Made by a program: the position numbers and the translations under genes. 14,409 nucleotides of DNA from Acanthaster planci (lineage: Eukaryota; Echinodermata; Asteroidea; Valvatida; Acanthasteridae), in contig NW_019091604.1 in the NCBI RefSeq assembly GCF_001949145.1, forward strand, positions 298,534 to 312,942, given 5' to 3'. The stretch's first letter is position 1. Every line of letters starts with the position of its first letter. Below, piece by piece: positions 1 through 9,072 of the stretch. The notes under the pieces are model-generated. The model did not search any database and was not told the origin of the DNA. It was given only the letters and a program-made list of their open reading frames with translations.

Positions 1-1139
1 AAAACAAAACAACAACATATTTTGTTGTGATATGTTTGCAGGCTTTCTCTTCTGATATTGTCTCTCAGCGTGATTGAAATGAAGAGAGAGAATTTTGTCA
101 GAATCCATTTGTTTCTGAAATGAATACACATGCTTAGCACGACTTCGGACATCGAAATGGTTTTGTTTTGTCTTTTGCCCGCAGAGATTTTCCTTGAGCG
201 GAAATTACTAGCAATTTCGCCCAGTCAAGGTTAACATGTATTCTTCACGGAGTGAGTTGCCATGGACGCTCATTCTGTTATTCATATCGCAGTGTCGTGC
301 AACCTGACTCCTCAACGCCAGCCATTTATTTTTCGCGAATGCATGAAAGTGATCAAAGTTTTCTGTTGCTGTCGGCACACCGGCGACCACACTGGGTACG
401 GAGCACGGCTTACCTTCAATTTGACATGAACGTCTTCGACAACCTTCTGCATATTCAGGTGTTATACAATGCTGCTAAAGACAACTTTTTGCATTTGACT
501 AAGCAAGCCTTTTTGCTAGGAGCTCCTTGCTCGATAAAGACTGACACCAACTTTATCTAGGTTACATGAAGTCTTTGTCTCGGTCTCTGACCTATTTTAT
601 TTCTTCCCCTCTTATCAAGGTAAATTCCTTTGATGGGAAGGAAGAGTTCTCCTTTCTGCCCAGACCTCACTACAGTCATGCAAGAGACTCTGAATGATAC
701 TGTCATCTCTGTCTTTGAGTATATCTTGCGGCTTTCTTGCCTCTTTTTTTTTCACACTGCCAACCAAAGCCACATTATTGGAAAGGACAAGGGATCATGC
801 AGTTGACCTGTAGACGATCCACATGGCAGTATCCGATGACATAGTGGCGGACGCACTCTGCCTTGGATGATAGAATTATGATGATTACATCGATCTCTTC
901 AGTTCCTTGAATGATCAACTTCCCACGATCTTCCTCTTTGGGGGACTTTCTAGCAATGCTACAGCCATGGCCGCATGCAACGTCATCTGCCCGCCTTTCA
1001 AATTTGTGGCAGCAGAGTTTAACATTGTGTTATGTGCATCGATAGTCAGGTTTTGGCTCCAGCTAACGTTCCTGCAAGTAGTATAACAGAATCTTGTATC
1101 AACACTGCTCTTATTAACAAGGTTCAACTGTATCTACAA
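1..1139. other. No gene identified; possible upstream part of a decayed retrotransposon
   Basis: No convincing gene is visible. Short open stretches exist on both strands, the longest being 102 codons on + from 252, but none has recognisable motifs. The stretch lies directly upstream of the decayed tyrosine recombinase at 1140-1985. It could hold its gag or reverse transcriptase region, but I see no RT or RNase H motif, so this is only inference from position. Confidence 0.3.
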
Positions 1140-1985
1140 CTCATATCTACAGGTCAGCCCTAGCTGCCATACACATTGGTTTCAAAATCGGTTGACTGCC
1201 CTTAACAACATGACATTCCATCATTTTTTGTATGATATGCTTATCCAGGGTTCCCTTGTTGGGAAATTGGTCTGGTCATAGGACCTACGCTAGGTTCTCT
1301 GTATGTTTTCTGGTCCATCCTTTGAACCCTAAATAATGCCTGCCTTACATACACCCATGTCAAGTTGGCCTTAGTCCTGAGAATGGTTACGTCCTTAGGT
1401 GGCAGCAAACTATAGGCTCTCCCCAAAGGCTGTCTATGTTGGGAGCCGCATGGTGTTCACCTCATTCCTTCGATCGGCTTCCTGACGCAGATCAGACTCC
1501 CTCACCCAATCCGTCTGATATCTTTACACTCTTTGCCTCCTTACATCCTTGAGATGATGCGGATAAACTTTTGGGGCCTGTTCATGTCCTGAAGTGGTAC
1601 CTGACTAAAAGGATAGCATGCAAGGGACGATATCAACCCCATCGCTTGTCACTTTCATGAGACCACATCGTCCAACGATGTCAGTACACTATTGCCTGCT
1701 GGACGGATTCGGCCATTAGATTTACTAATCCAGTCTGGCCATTAAGCTCTGATGAACATAGTCATTACTACATCAGGGTTCACGGCATAAGAGCAGGATC
1801 TGCATCTTGGTCTTACTTTCGAGATGTTTCCATTGAAAACATTTGCAAAACTGCATGTTGGAAGTCGCCTTCTTCTACAACTTGAGGGATGTCCTGCAGA
1901 GTGACATCGCAAATGGCAGGACAATCCTACCGTCCGCAGCCAGAGGTCAAAGGGACCTCTTGAAGGATGGAGGACAAATCGTTAT
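1140..1985 (+). mobile_element. Decayed DIRS/Ngaro-type tyrosine recombinase (YR retrotransposon relic)
   Basis: This is the remnant of a tyrosine recombinase of the kind carried by DIRS-like retrotransposons, which integrate through a circular intermediate without making target duplications. Translation in shifting + frames gives an N-terminal helical segment (YRSALAAIHIGF at 1148-1183), middle segments around 1260-1440 broken by several stops, and a catalytic C-terminal part. In the last, an HxxR motif (H-G-I-R at 1781-1792) is followed by a Trp-rich stretch. After a frameshift near 1870 comes FYNLRDV, whose Tyr (1876-1878) is in the place expected for the nucleophile. Stops and at least two frame changes show that it is dead. 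It lies on the same strand as the UBE2Z exons and 5' of them, so probably in an upstream intron. Family assignment is by recalled resemblance, and choosing between DIRS, Ngaro and PAT groups is not possible. Confidence 0.68.
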
Positions 1986-2461
1986 GAAGTTCCTTTACCA
2001 TTTCTTAAATTTATACATTCCTCCTTGTTTATATGTAAAAGTGTATTCTTGGCATTAGATGTGTCGTCGCCAACCCCCCCACCTACATGTAGACCGGTGC
2101 TACTCTGCATATGTAAGGACAGTTTGGGTAGGTAGAGTGCCATAGACTCTTTCCCCACAGGTTGAATAAAATCCATTAAAATCACACATCATTACAATTA
2201 CAAGAATACATTATTTACATAACCAGAATTCTTTCCCGACATTAAGTGTGGGTCAGGTCTATTAGAGAATACCTGTAGACCTAAACAGTCCTTTCCCGTC
2301 CGTCCTCCCCACTCTGGCTCTGATGTTTTTGAGTCACTTTTGAAAATAAAATTGCTTTCTGACAATACAAATCCACACAAAATACATGTACATGTAAGTA
2401 GTATATTTTTAATTTAGAAATTTTAGATTGCATTTATACATACATGTATTTACTGTTATAG
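1986..2461 (+). other. Probable intron sequence upstream of the first visible UBE2Z exon
   Basis: No reading frame here is convincing. The stretch is AT-rich with several TACATGTA-like palindromes, a common flavour of marine invertebrate intron DNA. It ends with a pyrimidine/A/T-rich run and an AG at 2460-2461 that serves as splice acceptor for the next exon. I looked for the preceding E2 core exon here and did not see it. Confidence 0.5.
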
Positions 2462-2577
2462 GAACGACAGCCAGGTGACTGTGAGCGTTACAATGACTGC
2501 ATTCGTCATGAAACCATAAGAGTAGCTGTTTGCGACATGTTAGAAAGGGAAAATCCAGTGATGCCAAAAACACTCGG
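2462..2577 (+). CDS. UBE2Z: UBE2Z-like E2 ubiquitin-conjugating enzyme, internal exon
   Basis: The exon encodes 38 codons plus two bases, starting E-R-Q-P-G-D and including the run [15 protein letters not shown]. This matches the region just after the E2 catalytic core of UBE2Z (USE1), an E2 that accepts ubiquitin and the ubiquitin-like protein FAT10 from the E1 enzyme UBA6. An AG acceptor precedes it at 2460-2461 and a GTAAAT donor follows from 2578. The exon ends in phase 2 and the next exon completes the split codon, which supports the pairing. The catalytic Cys lies upstream in the family and is not in this window. The frame is open with no damage, so the gene may be functional. The similarity is recalled, not searched. 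Confidence 0.8.
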
Positions 2578-3181
2578 GTAAATACCCATTTGAATATATT
2601 ACTTGTAGATCCTGCCTTCTTCATATACATGTAATTCCCAGTATCACCCGAACATCCTTATTTACAAAGGGTTGAGTGATTTTGCCTGTATTACACTGAG
2701 CAATGCAACATGCAGTGCCTTTGAAAAAAAAAATCTTGCAAACTTATGATTACTGCAGTGGAAGTTAGTGTCATCGTTGGGCACCTTGAGTTGTACAGCA
2801 CGAAATTGCACTTTCACAAATGCCACTTTTTCAGAAGTACATGTACACTGGGAGCTGGTTAAACTGTTTACTGGTAATGCATGGTACACGATCCCTAATG
2901 CCCATGACATCAAATATATTTGTGTATAGAGCTGGAGCTAAGTACATTCCCTGTGCACTAATGAACATGTAACAGTAGGTCTCCAGGTTTGATCTATGGA
3001 TACGTGTGCAGTACATGTGTTGCCTACTTCTTTGCAACCAATTTTGGCACTGACAGTGCACAAGCATGGAAATGGATGGTGAGAGTGCAAGGATGTGGAA
3101 CATCGTTTTGTAACTTTTGAAGAAAAAAGACACAATGTGATGTTTTCAATAAGGTGTTTTTATTTGTATTTAAATATTTAG
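2578..3181 (+). other. Intron between the two UBE2Z-like exons
   Basis: A 604-base intron begins GTAAAT and ends TTTAG. It is AT-rich with several ACATGTA words and no transposon that I recognise. The - strand reading frames here, up to 100 codons, have no motif and lie within an intron bounded by good splice sites, so I treat them as chance. Confidence 0.7.
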
Positions 3182-3272
3182 AGAGGTGATGAAGAAATCT
3201 TTTCCAGAATTTTATGAGTACTACATGAGTACAGTGACAGAGAAGTTACATCTGACTGGTCTCAGCATGCAG
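3182..3272 (+). CDS. UBE2Z: UBE2Z-like E2 enzyme, following exon
   Basis: This 91-base exon completes the codon split by the intron and then encodes 30 codons, including EVMKKSFPEFYEYYMSTV and the end KLHLTGLSMQ. It matches the C-terminal extension of UBE2Z that follows the RHETIRVAV segment of the previous exon. The acceptor is TTTAG (AG at 3180-3181) and the donor is GTATCT from 3273. The exon ends in phase 0 after a Gln codon, a plausible place for a UBE2Z intron. The final exon or exons, which in the family start with a DPFG-type motif, were looked for downstream and not seen. They either lie past the window or are lost. Confidence 0.8.
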
Positions 3273-4589
3273 GTATCTGTATTATTTACACTTAATTGAT
3301 ATTGTCAGTCTGTGTATACAGAATGCACATTTTCAGCTGCTGCTACTCAGGTATGCTTTTTAATGTTTCTGGTGTTGTTCGATTGGATGCAGCTGAGCTG
3401 TGTTTGGACTGAGTTTGACAGGGTTCCATGCTCGTTCTTTGGGGTTTAGCTTTGGTTTAGATTTTCTTTGCATAAATTTCCTTTTTTGTTTCTTTTGTGA
3501 GGTGATTTGGGCACTGGCTGAAGAAGCAGGGGTCCAGTGCCCCCCCCCCACTTTTTCAACTGGGCAGTTTGTGTGTGGAAGGAGGGGCAACTGCCCCCAA
3601 GCACTTTTGCAGGTCCTATAATGGGGTGGGGCTTAATGGATTGGCCAAGTAATGCCTGATGACCTCATAACTGATTCCCCTCTCCCACTTTGAAACTCAT
3701 TCCACTGCCTGTGGATTTGGGTCTTGGGGACTTTGAGGCTTATAGAAGGTTTGCATTGCTGCGGTTTGCATGCCATAAGTTTTTGTTCCACGGGCTTCGC
3801 TCAGAGTCACTGGAACCAAAATACTGCCCTTTAAGACAGCTATTATGTAAAGCCTCCATAGTTTTGTTAAGCTTTTCATGGTGAAGGTAGCGAGTTAGTT
3901 ATACAGATTTGTGGAGCACCATGCAAGGATATCTGTTTTAGGAGTATATGTGGTTCTGCAAAGAACCCCTCCGGTACTCAACATTTCGGACAGTATGCTC
4001 TGTCCGTCATTAGGAGACTGCAAAAGTTGCGCTTTGAAGCCACTAATATTGTGTCTGGGGGCGGTGAGGTGTGAAGAGGATGCTAACTCGGAATCCAATC
4101 AAAAGTACCTGAACAGAACACTGGATGCTAGCAGATCAATGAGGTGTGTCAGTGTGAAGAAGGGGAGCATGGGGGAAGGTTGCCAAGGATACAGGAGACC
4201 CATAGGCTGGAACATATTCTAAGGTATAGGAGACTGATTGGACTGGGGTGTGAGGATGCCAGATGTTACTGGTGTTGAAAATGATGTCAGGTTGTACTGT
4301 GTCAAGTCTGAGGATTTTGATGGCTTCTCAGATGCTGGTGATGAGCTTGACTTGGCTTGGGTGTGGGAGTGCTTGATGATGACTTACTTGTTGACTTCTC
4401 CTTTCCTGTCATGGGCTCTGAAGTCCAGCTCCATCCTTCACAAAGCAAGTCTCACTCTTCTCCGTCACTGCATCAGTACCACCAGATCCATCCCTTCATC
4501 ATTACACAGGTAGATTTCCACTACCTAAGAGCAGCTCCAATCAAGCACCTCGATTGCTGATTACAACAAAATCCAGCAGCTCACCTCAT
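3273..4589. other. No gene recognised; intronic or intergenic sequence
   Basis: Short open stretches occur on both strands, but none carries a motif I recognise. A C-homopolymer followed by GC-rich, partly self-complementary sequence sits at about 3535-3630 and could be part of a small dispersed repeat. From about 4390 the + frames become Ser/His/Pro-rich and could be the start of the Penelope-like element that is clear from 4621. Confidence 0.45.
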
Positions 4590-5800
4590 TTTCTAGTGAC
4601 TAAAGAGGTCATCCAGTGCATTGAGCCGGCCCTCCACCATCTCAACACGTCCTGCAAATCCCTGCAAAGCCCTCCTGAAACACAAGTCAACCAAGCCCAA
4701 CCTTTTAAAACAAGACCAGTCAGCCATTGCACCACTACGGCAAGACAAGTCCATTCACATCCTGCAAGCAGACAAGGGCAACACCACGGTGGTCATGGAC
4801 AAGTCTGAGTATGATCACAAGGTATCAGATGTTCTCAACTCCAGCTGCTACCATTCACTCCAGAAAGACCCCAAGCCATCCACTGAGATGAAGCTGCAAC
4901 ACAAGCTTCTCTCCCTCCAATGTTCAGCAAAATCTCCCATCCCCTGTACAGACAGCTCCGGCCCTCCAAGTCCCCAATGTTCTTCAGCAAACTCAAGATC
5001 CATCAACAAGTATGCCACCCCATTGTCACATCAAGAGGTGGTCCAACTGACAACATAGCCAAATATCTTACCAAGATTCTGCACCCACTGGTGGGTAACA
5101 CCAAACACCACATCAAGATCTCCAAGCAACCAGTATCATCCAAGGCCTCACTCTTCAGCTAGAAACCATTAGGTCATCAGCTTATATGTTATGTCCCTTT
5201 CCACCAATGCCCCACCCACCGACTCCACCACCATTGCCAAGGACAGGCTTCAAGCAGGCCCAACCCTCAAGGACTGCACCAATCTCACTCCAGACCAACT
5301 TCACAACCTGCTCCTCACCTACATCAACTCATCAAGCTTCAGCTGATGGGGGAAATTCTATGAACAAATGGCTGGAACCTCCATGGGATCTCCTATGTCC
5401 CCAATTCTGGCCAACATATTCATGGCAGAATTTGAACAGAATGTCATTGCCACAGCAGACCAGTGTTGTAGTCGACACCATCACAAGACCAGACACAAGA
5501 CCATGCACAAGACCAGTCACAAGTAACAGTGTGAACAATAACAAATGAATACTTTTGTTGCAGTTTATTTTAATAGCTTGTTATTTGAATTTAGACTGGA
5601 GGTCGTGTATTGGTCTTGTATGGTTTTGTGAAAGTATTAAGTGGTCTCGACTACAACACTGCAGCAGACCACAGACCCAAGATTTGGCTCTGGTATGTCA
5701 ACAACACTGTTGTCATCAGCATGGGCAAGACAGCCTCAGTGGGCTTCACAGCAGCATCCAGTTCACCATGGACAAGAAAAGGATGACAATATCTCATTTT
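4590..5800 (+). mobile_element. Decayed Penelope-like reverse transcriptase, split by a MITE
   Basis: Reverse transcriptase fragments run in order through shifting + frames. An N-terminal finger segment has ILQADKGNTTVVMDKSEYD (about 4759-4815). A segment with NIAKYLTKILHPLVGNTKHH follows at about 5055-5115. The palm region at 5186-5460 contains AGTSMGSPMSPILANIFM (5371-5424). After the inserted MITE, a motif C block reads YVNNT (5694-5708), where active enzymes have two Asp. Later a segment HGQDSLSGLHSSIQFTM is followed by loss of the frame. The ADKG and MGSPxSPxLANIFM blocks point to Penelope-like RTs. No GIY-YIG endonuclease is visible. Frameshifts, stops and the double Asp-to-Asn change show that it is inactive. 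The 5' boundary is uncertain and 5800-6300 may contain more of it. Confidence 0.7.
5461..5661. mobile_element. hAT-type MITE, 201 bp, with 8-bp target duplication
   Basis: The element starts CAGTGTTGTAGTCGACACCA at 5461-5480. The reverse complement of its other end (5642-5661) is the same except for one base, giving 20-bp terminal inverted repeats with 19 matches. It is flanked by perfect 8-bp direct repeats CAGCAGAC (5453-5460 and 5662-5669). Eight-base target duplications and CAGTG termini are typical of hAT transposons. At 201 bp it has no room for a transposase, so it is a non-autonomous element moved in trans. The interior has a short CACAAGACCAG-type repetition near 5485-5520. It interrupts the Penelope RT between the LANIFM block and motif C, so it is younger than that copy. 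Confidence 0.9.
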
Positions 5801-6318
5801 ATTTTGAAATCTCATGAGAGATTCCTTGAGATTCCAGCCACTTGTATGTGCAGTCATAACACCACGGCGCATTTTCTGTGGTAACAACAAAACAATTTTT
5901 ACTACTTTTATCCACGATTATTGAAGTAATCTTCGGCTCATGAGAACCTTTGTTTGCCCGTTTTCACTCCATGATAATCATGGACACAGCAGGAAAATCA
6001 AAGTCCACAGAGACTGTCAGGAAACAACCCACAAACTCAAGCAGAAACACCTGGTCAAACTGGGCAGCTTGCACCAATACTAATCCACACACACATATAA
6101 GCATGGCAGTTGTCACAATCAACACTCATGTAACATGCACCGATGCCTCAACCACTGCAAGAGCAATGATGTTGCCGCCACACGCGCCAACCAAGATGAC
6201 GAGTTTGAGTAACTCGGACCTGTCAAAGCCAAAAAAGGCAATGCAGCTATAGCCAGACTCTAGAAACTTATGAGCAAGCAGGCGGAGTAGTAGGCGTAGA
6301 AGAGTTCAAGACCAGCTT
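5801..6318. other. No gene recognised; possible tail of the Penelope-like element
   Basis: The RT frame is lost soon after 5790. The rest holds a 100-codon Thr/Ser-rich frame on + from 5950 with no motif. It may be the decayed 3' part of the element or unrelated DNA. I see no second terminal repeat that would close the element. Confidence 0.35.
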
Positions 6319-6600
6319 TATCCTCCTATACCTACCCGACCCCCCTCAACTGGCCCAATTCCCACCCTTCGGACAAATTCCCATTTCCCCGGGGCTCTTC
6401 TCAACCCCAGGATTTCTCCCATTTCCCCGGAACTCTTCTCAACCCACAGAATTTCTCCCCCCCTCAACCAGGACTTTCCCACCCTCCAGACCAACTCCCG
6501 AACTCCCCAGGACTCTTCTCAACCCTCGGGATTCCGCCCAACCCTGGGGATTAGATCGCAAAAGGGGCCAGATTTCCCCCCAACCAAAATTCTGAAAATT
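6319..6600 (+). repeat. C-rich tandem repeat tract upstream of module copy 1
   Basis: The + strand is strongly rich in C and T. An imperfect unit of about 38 bases repeats: ATTTCCCCGG occurs at 6383 and again at 6421, and CTCTTCTCAACCC occurs three times (about 6395, 6433 and 6512). A comparable tract with a 34-base period precedes the second copy of the same downstream genes at 12316-12440. The tract is therefore part of the duplicated module. The - strand reading frame of 68 codons here is a by-product of the composition. Its role is unknown; a genome terminus or regulatory spacer of the virus are both possible. Confidence 0.65.
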
Positions 6601-6625
6601 TCCCCAAGATTTCTCTAGAAGTAAA

Positions 6626-6808
6626 ACGGATCTAACTTTTGCCACTTAATTTGAATACGCCAAATTAGTCACGACTCACGCGGCGTGGTTAACTGTAAAC
6701 AGTTATGAAACTAAACGAAATGAAACGAAACGTGATTTAAGGGAAACTGGATTTACAGAGACAAAGGCATCACATTTGCTTGGTGAGACAAACCAAAAAC
6801 GGAAATAA
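6626..6808 (+). pseudogene. Small RPB6/omega-like ORF, module copy 1 (broken)
   Basis: This is the damaged partner of the intact small ORF at 12483-12590. The position matching its ATG is ACG (6626-6628), and codon 8 is TAA (6647-6649) where the other copy has Lys AAA. Downstream the frame reads FEYAKLVTTHAAWLTVNSYE and stays open to a TAA at 6806-6808. It includes a five-codon insertion that duplicates a neighbouring NETKR-like segment. Most differences from the other copy in the aligned core are silent third-position changes, which implies past selection on the protein. The TxFExAKLxxTxAxxL pattern resembles the start of the RPB6/omega subunit of RNA polymerase, but the match is short. Confidence 0.5.
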
Positions 6809-6888
6809 AGTTTCTAAACCAAAGCAAATATATATTTCCAGTGATTTGATTAGCGATTAAAATTTTAAAAAATATTACATTTCGTTAA

Positions 6889-7560
6889 ATGGAAACAGAT
6901 ATGACAAACCAAAAAACCAACGTCAACTGTTTCTTTTGCAAAGACACGGTTGAATCTAATAACTTGGTAGATGCAGTCGGTTGTATACACTGTTTAAATT
7001 CTGATGGTTTGTTCGAATGTATCGACTGTAATGAATGTCATGATTGTCACAAATGTCACAACTGCAGGAAATGTACCCAGCGTCCGACTTGGGTGTGGTG
7101 AATATTTGTGGTGAATGTACAAATTGTATTTATTGTTAAGATTCTTACTATGATTCTTTTGATTCTTATAATTCTTACTATTGCAATGACTCAAGCATCT
7201 TAGACAGTTGCAAAGCGTGTTTCAATTGTATAGAATGTGTTGGCTGCATCAACTATGTTTGCTGCATTAACTGCATCGATTTAGATTGAATGGATCACAT
7301 GGTGCTTATCAATGGCTGGCACAAGACAATTTACCCTCTAATGCCAAATCTAAACTGGATTCCGATTCATATGAAATTGGGTTAATAATTGAATATGACA
7401 TTGACATAGAAGATTTAACTAGAGTAGATATTCAACATGAAAATTTATTGGATGCGGCTGATCAACCGTCAAGAATAACTTCCAAGAAAAATGTGAAAAA
7501 TTTCCAGCTGAGATACAAATATCAGAATCATGTCAATGCCAAAATTTCCTTCACACAATA
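6889..7560 (+). pseudogene. Cysteine-ladder protein gene, module copy 1 (frameshifted)
   Basis: The first frame (6889-7101) has an N-terminal CxxC pair (NCFFC), a second CxxC (GCIHC), then Cys at every third residue in CIDCNECHDCHKCHNCRKC. After a frame change near 7090 the ladder continues in another frame (about 7106-7286). In part of that frame (7138-7181) Ser and Tyr fill the Cys slots, in D-S-Y-type triplets. An in-frame TAA near 7137, a TGA at 7287-7289 and a shift near 7315 lead into an acidic tail (SKLDSDSYEIG, then IEYDIDIEDL) ending at a TAA near 7560. The copy at 12757 has the same order. The ATG at 6901 aligns better with the other copy's start than that at 6889. Function is unknown; metal binding or a disulfide-rich fold is inferred only from the cysteines. 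Confidence 0.7.
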
Positions 7561-8528
7561 ACATGTTACTTAACACAAGGTGGAGATGGGGAGGAGGCGG
7601 GTAAACAAAAGTTTGAAAGTTGCATTGTCTATTAAATCTTTACCCTATAAAGGCTGTGACAAAACTGACATTAAATTACATTCCCTAAATCCATCAAGCC
7701 ATGCCTCCCATTAAGAAGATGTCCCATTGGTTAAAAGTTTTGTCACAGAAGTTCCCTTATTGGTCTAACTTCTCTAATGTACTTGGCTGACACATTGTGC
7801 TAATCATTCAGTGGATCCTTTTTTAGAATTCTGTGTGTTTTCTACAAATTTTATAAAGACATTTAACCAAGATGCTTCCTTCCAATTCCAAACATACCTG
7901 CAGATAAGGAAAGCTGGTGAAAAACACTACCTGATAGTTTAAGTACTACTTCTTGGTAGTTAAGCATAGGAGAGATTTCTCGGATTTTGTTGTCCAAATT
8001 TGCAGTAAAATTGGATCAATTAGCCAGTCAGTTTCACAGAGCCATGCTAACACACAGTATTGCTTGCAAACTGTTACAATACATACCAACTATTACACAC
8101 AGGAGAGATACACACATATGTACCAGAAACCAATTGCAAAGACCTTTATGAAGATGTTTTTTTTCTTACACTCTGCGTACAGCACTGGCAGAGCCCAATG
8201 AATATTCATCACAATGTTGCCCCAAAGCAGCTTATTGGCTGCCTACAACAGCACAGGATCCCTTGTTGACACAGAAATGCTTATGGCATTCTGTGCAGTA
8301 CATAAACAGTACATCCACGTACATGCCTTACTTATACATGTACTGTGTAAGCATAATCTGTGCATGCACAAATGTTCATATTCTAATGTACTGTGGTTTT
8401 AGCCGATATTGGCATATGTTAGCATTAATTAATTCAAAGAACACATTGTTGCATCTCATTAATGAAATTGTCTGTGACAAACCAATTGAACACTTATATG
8501 GAATACTGAGAATAAAGCATTTGATCAT
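7561..8528. other. No gene recognised; AT-rich sequence between viral fragments
   Basis: The homology to the second module copy ends at about 7555. The following AT-rich stretch resembles the host introns earlier in the window in composition and in TACATG-type words (8300-8400). Overlapping + frames of 60-90 codons at 7953-8532 have no motif. A 12-base inverted pair, CTGTGACAAAAC near 7652 and GTTTTGTCACAG near 7736, is present. This may be host DNA separating two pieces of viral sequence. Confidence 0.4.
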
Positions 8529-8924
8529 TTAATGATAAAATGTCTTGTAGCAAATTTTACTGAGTAGGTGCCCCATAGTCTGACTGATTATTCGGTCGTT
8601 GTTCAAGTCTTTCGCTCGGTCACATTCAGATTTTAAATCGACATCAAACCCCAGAAATTTGACCGGGGTAGCTATTCCCAATAATTGGGCATACAGGCTC
8701 AAAATCAAATTTCCCAACGTATTCACAATTTCTTTGCGAAGCGTACTTCGTTCAAGTTGAATAATTTTTCTTGTTCCTGTGGATTTACGGTGTACTCTTT
8801 GCCTAAGTACTTTTTTCGATTCACCGGAGGCAACTAATGAACATAATCTGTCTTTAACATTTGGTTTAGGCTTGACGGACTCTTGTTTTGCATTAGAGAT
8901 GAGAATACTTTTGATGTCGTCCAT
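8529..8924 (-). CDS. Unknown 131-codon protein, probably viral
   Basis: I do not recognise this protein. The frame is intact, starts MDDIKSILISNAKQ and is preceded on its strand by an AT-rich TATATATTAAA run just before the ATG. Residues about 16-60 are rich in Lys and Arg (KPKPNVKDRL, KVLRQRVHRKSTGTRK). The rest is mixed with a hydrophobic stretch LGNLILSLYAQLLGIATPV near 91-108, too broken by polar residues for a clear membrane segment. It has the same orientation as the capsid and ATPase genes about 1.1 kb upstream, with a repeat array in between. By position and lack of introns I infer an ORF of the same endogenous virus. It could also be a chance frame. Confidence 0.45.
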   Translation of the reverse strand: MDDIKSILISNAKQESVKPKPNVKDRLCSLVASGESKKVLRQRVHRKSTGTRKIIQLERSTLRKEIVNTLGNLILSLYAQLLGIATPVKFLGFDVDLKSECDRAKDLNNDRIISQTMGHLLSKICYKTFYH

Positions 8925-9072
8925 TTTAATATATACATTTTAAGTTTGTTGACCGCGTGCTTTGCGCATAAATATTCAAACGTATAGAATGTCAAGTTAA
9001 ATGCAATGTCTAACTTGACAACTATTTGAATTAATTGTAACATGGCTATCATTTAATTAAAACAAAATTAAC

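Noticed and set aside
2831-3135. Overlapping - strand frames of 65-100 codons
   Set aside because: They lie inside the intron between two well-supported exons and have no recognisable motif.
5186-5548. Pro/Thr-rich + frame of 120 codons
   Set aside because: The RT palm sequence reads in a different frame over the same bases. The frame also runs into the MITE, so it is a shadow.
6439-6645. Gly/Arg/Leu-rich - strand frame of 68 codons
   Set aside because: It is the antisense of a C-rich tandem repeat, so the open frame follows from composition.
6889-7101. Metallothionein identity for the cysteine-rich protein
   Set aside because: Metallothioneins use mixed CxC and CxxC spacings in short proteins. 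The strict three-residue period, the knuckle and the acidic tail do not fit.
7953-8532. Overlapping + frames of 62-89 codons
   Set aside because: No motif, AT-rich sequence with ACATG-type words, and mutually overlapping frames; consistent with noncoding DNA.
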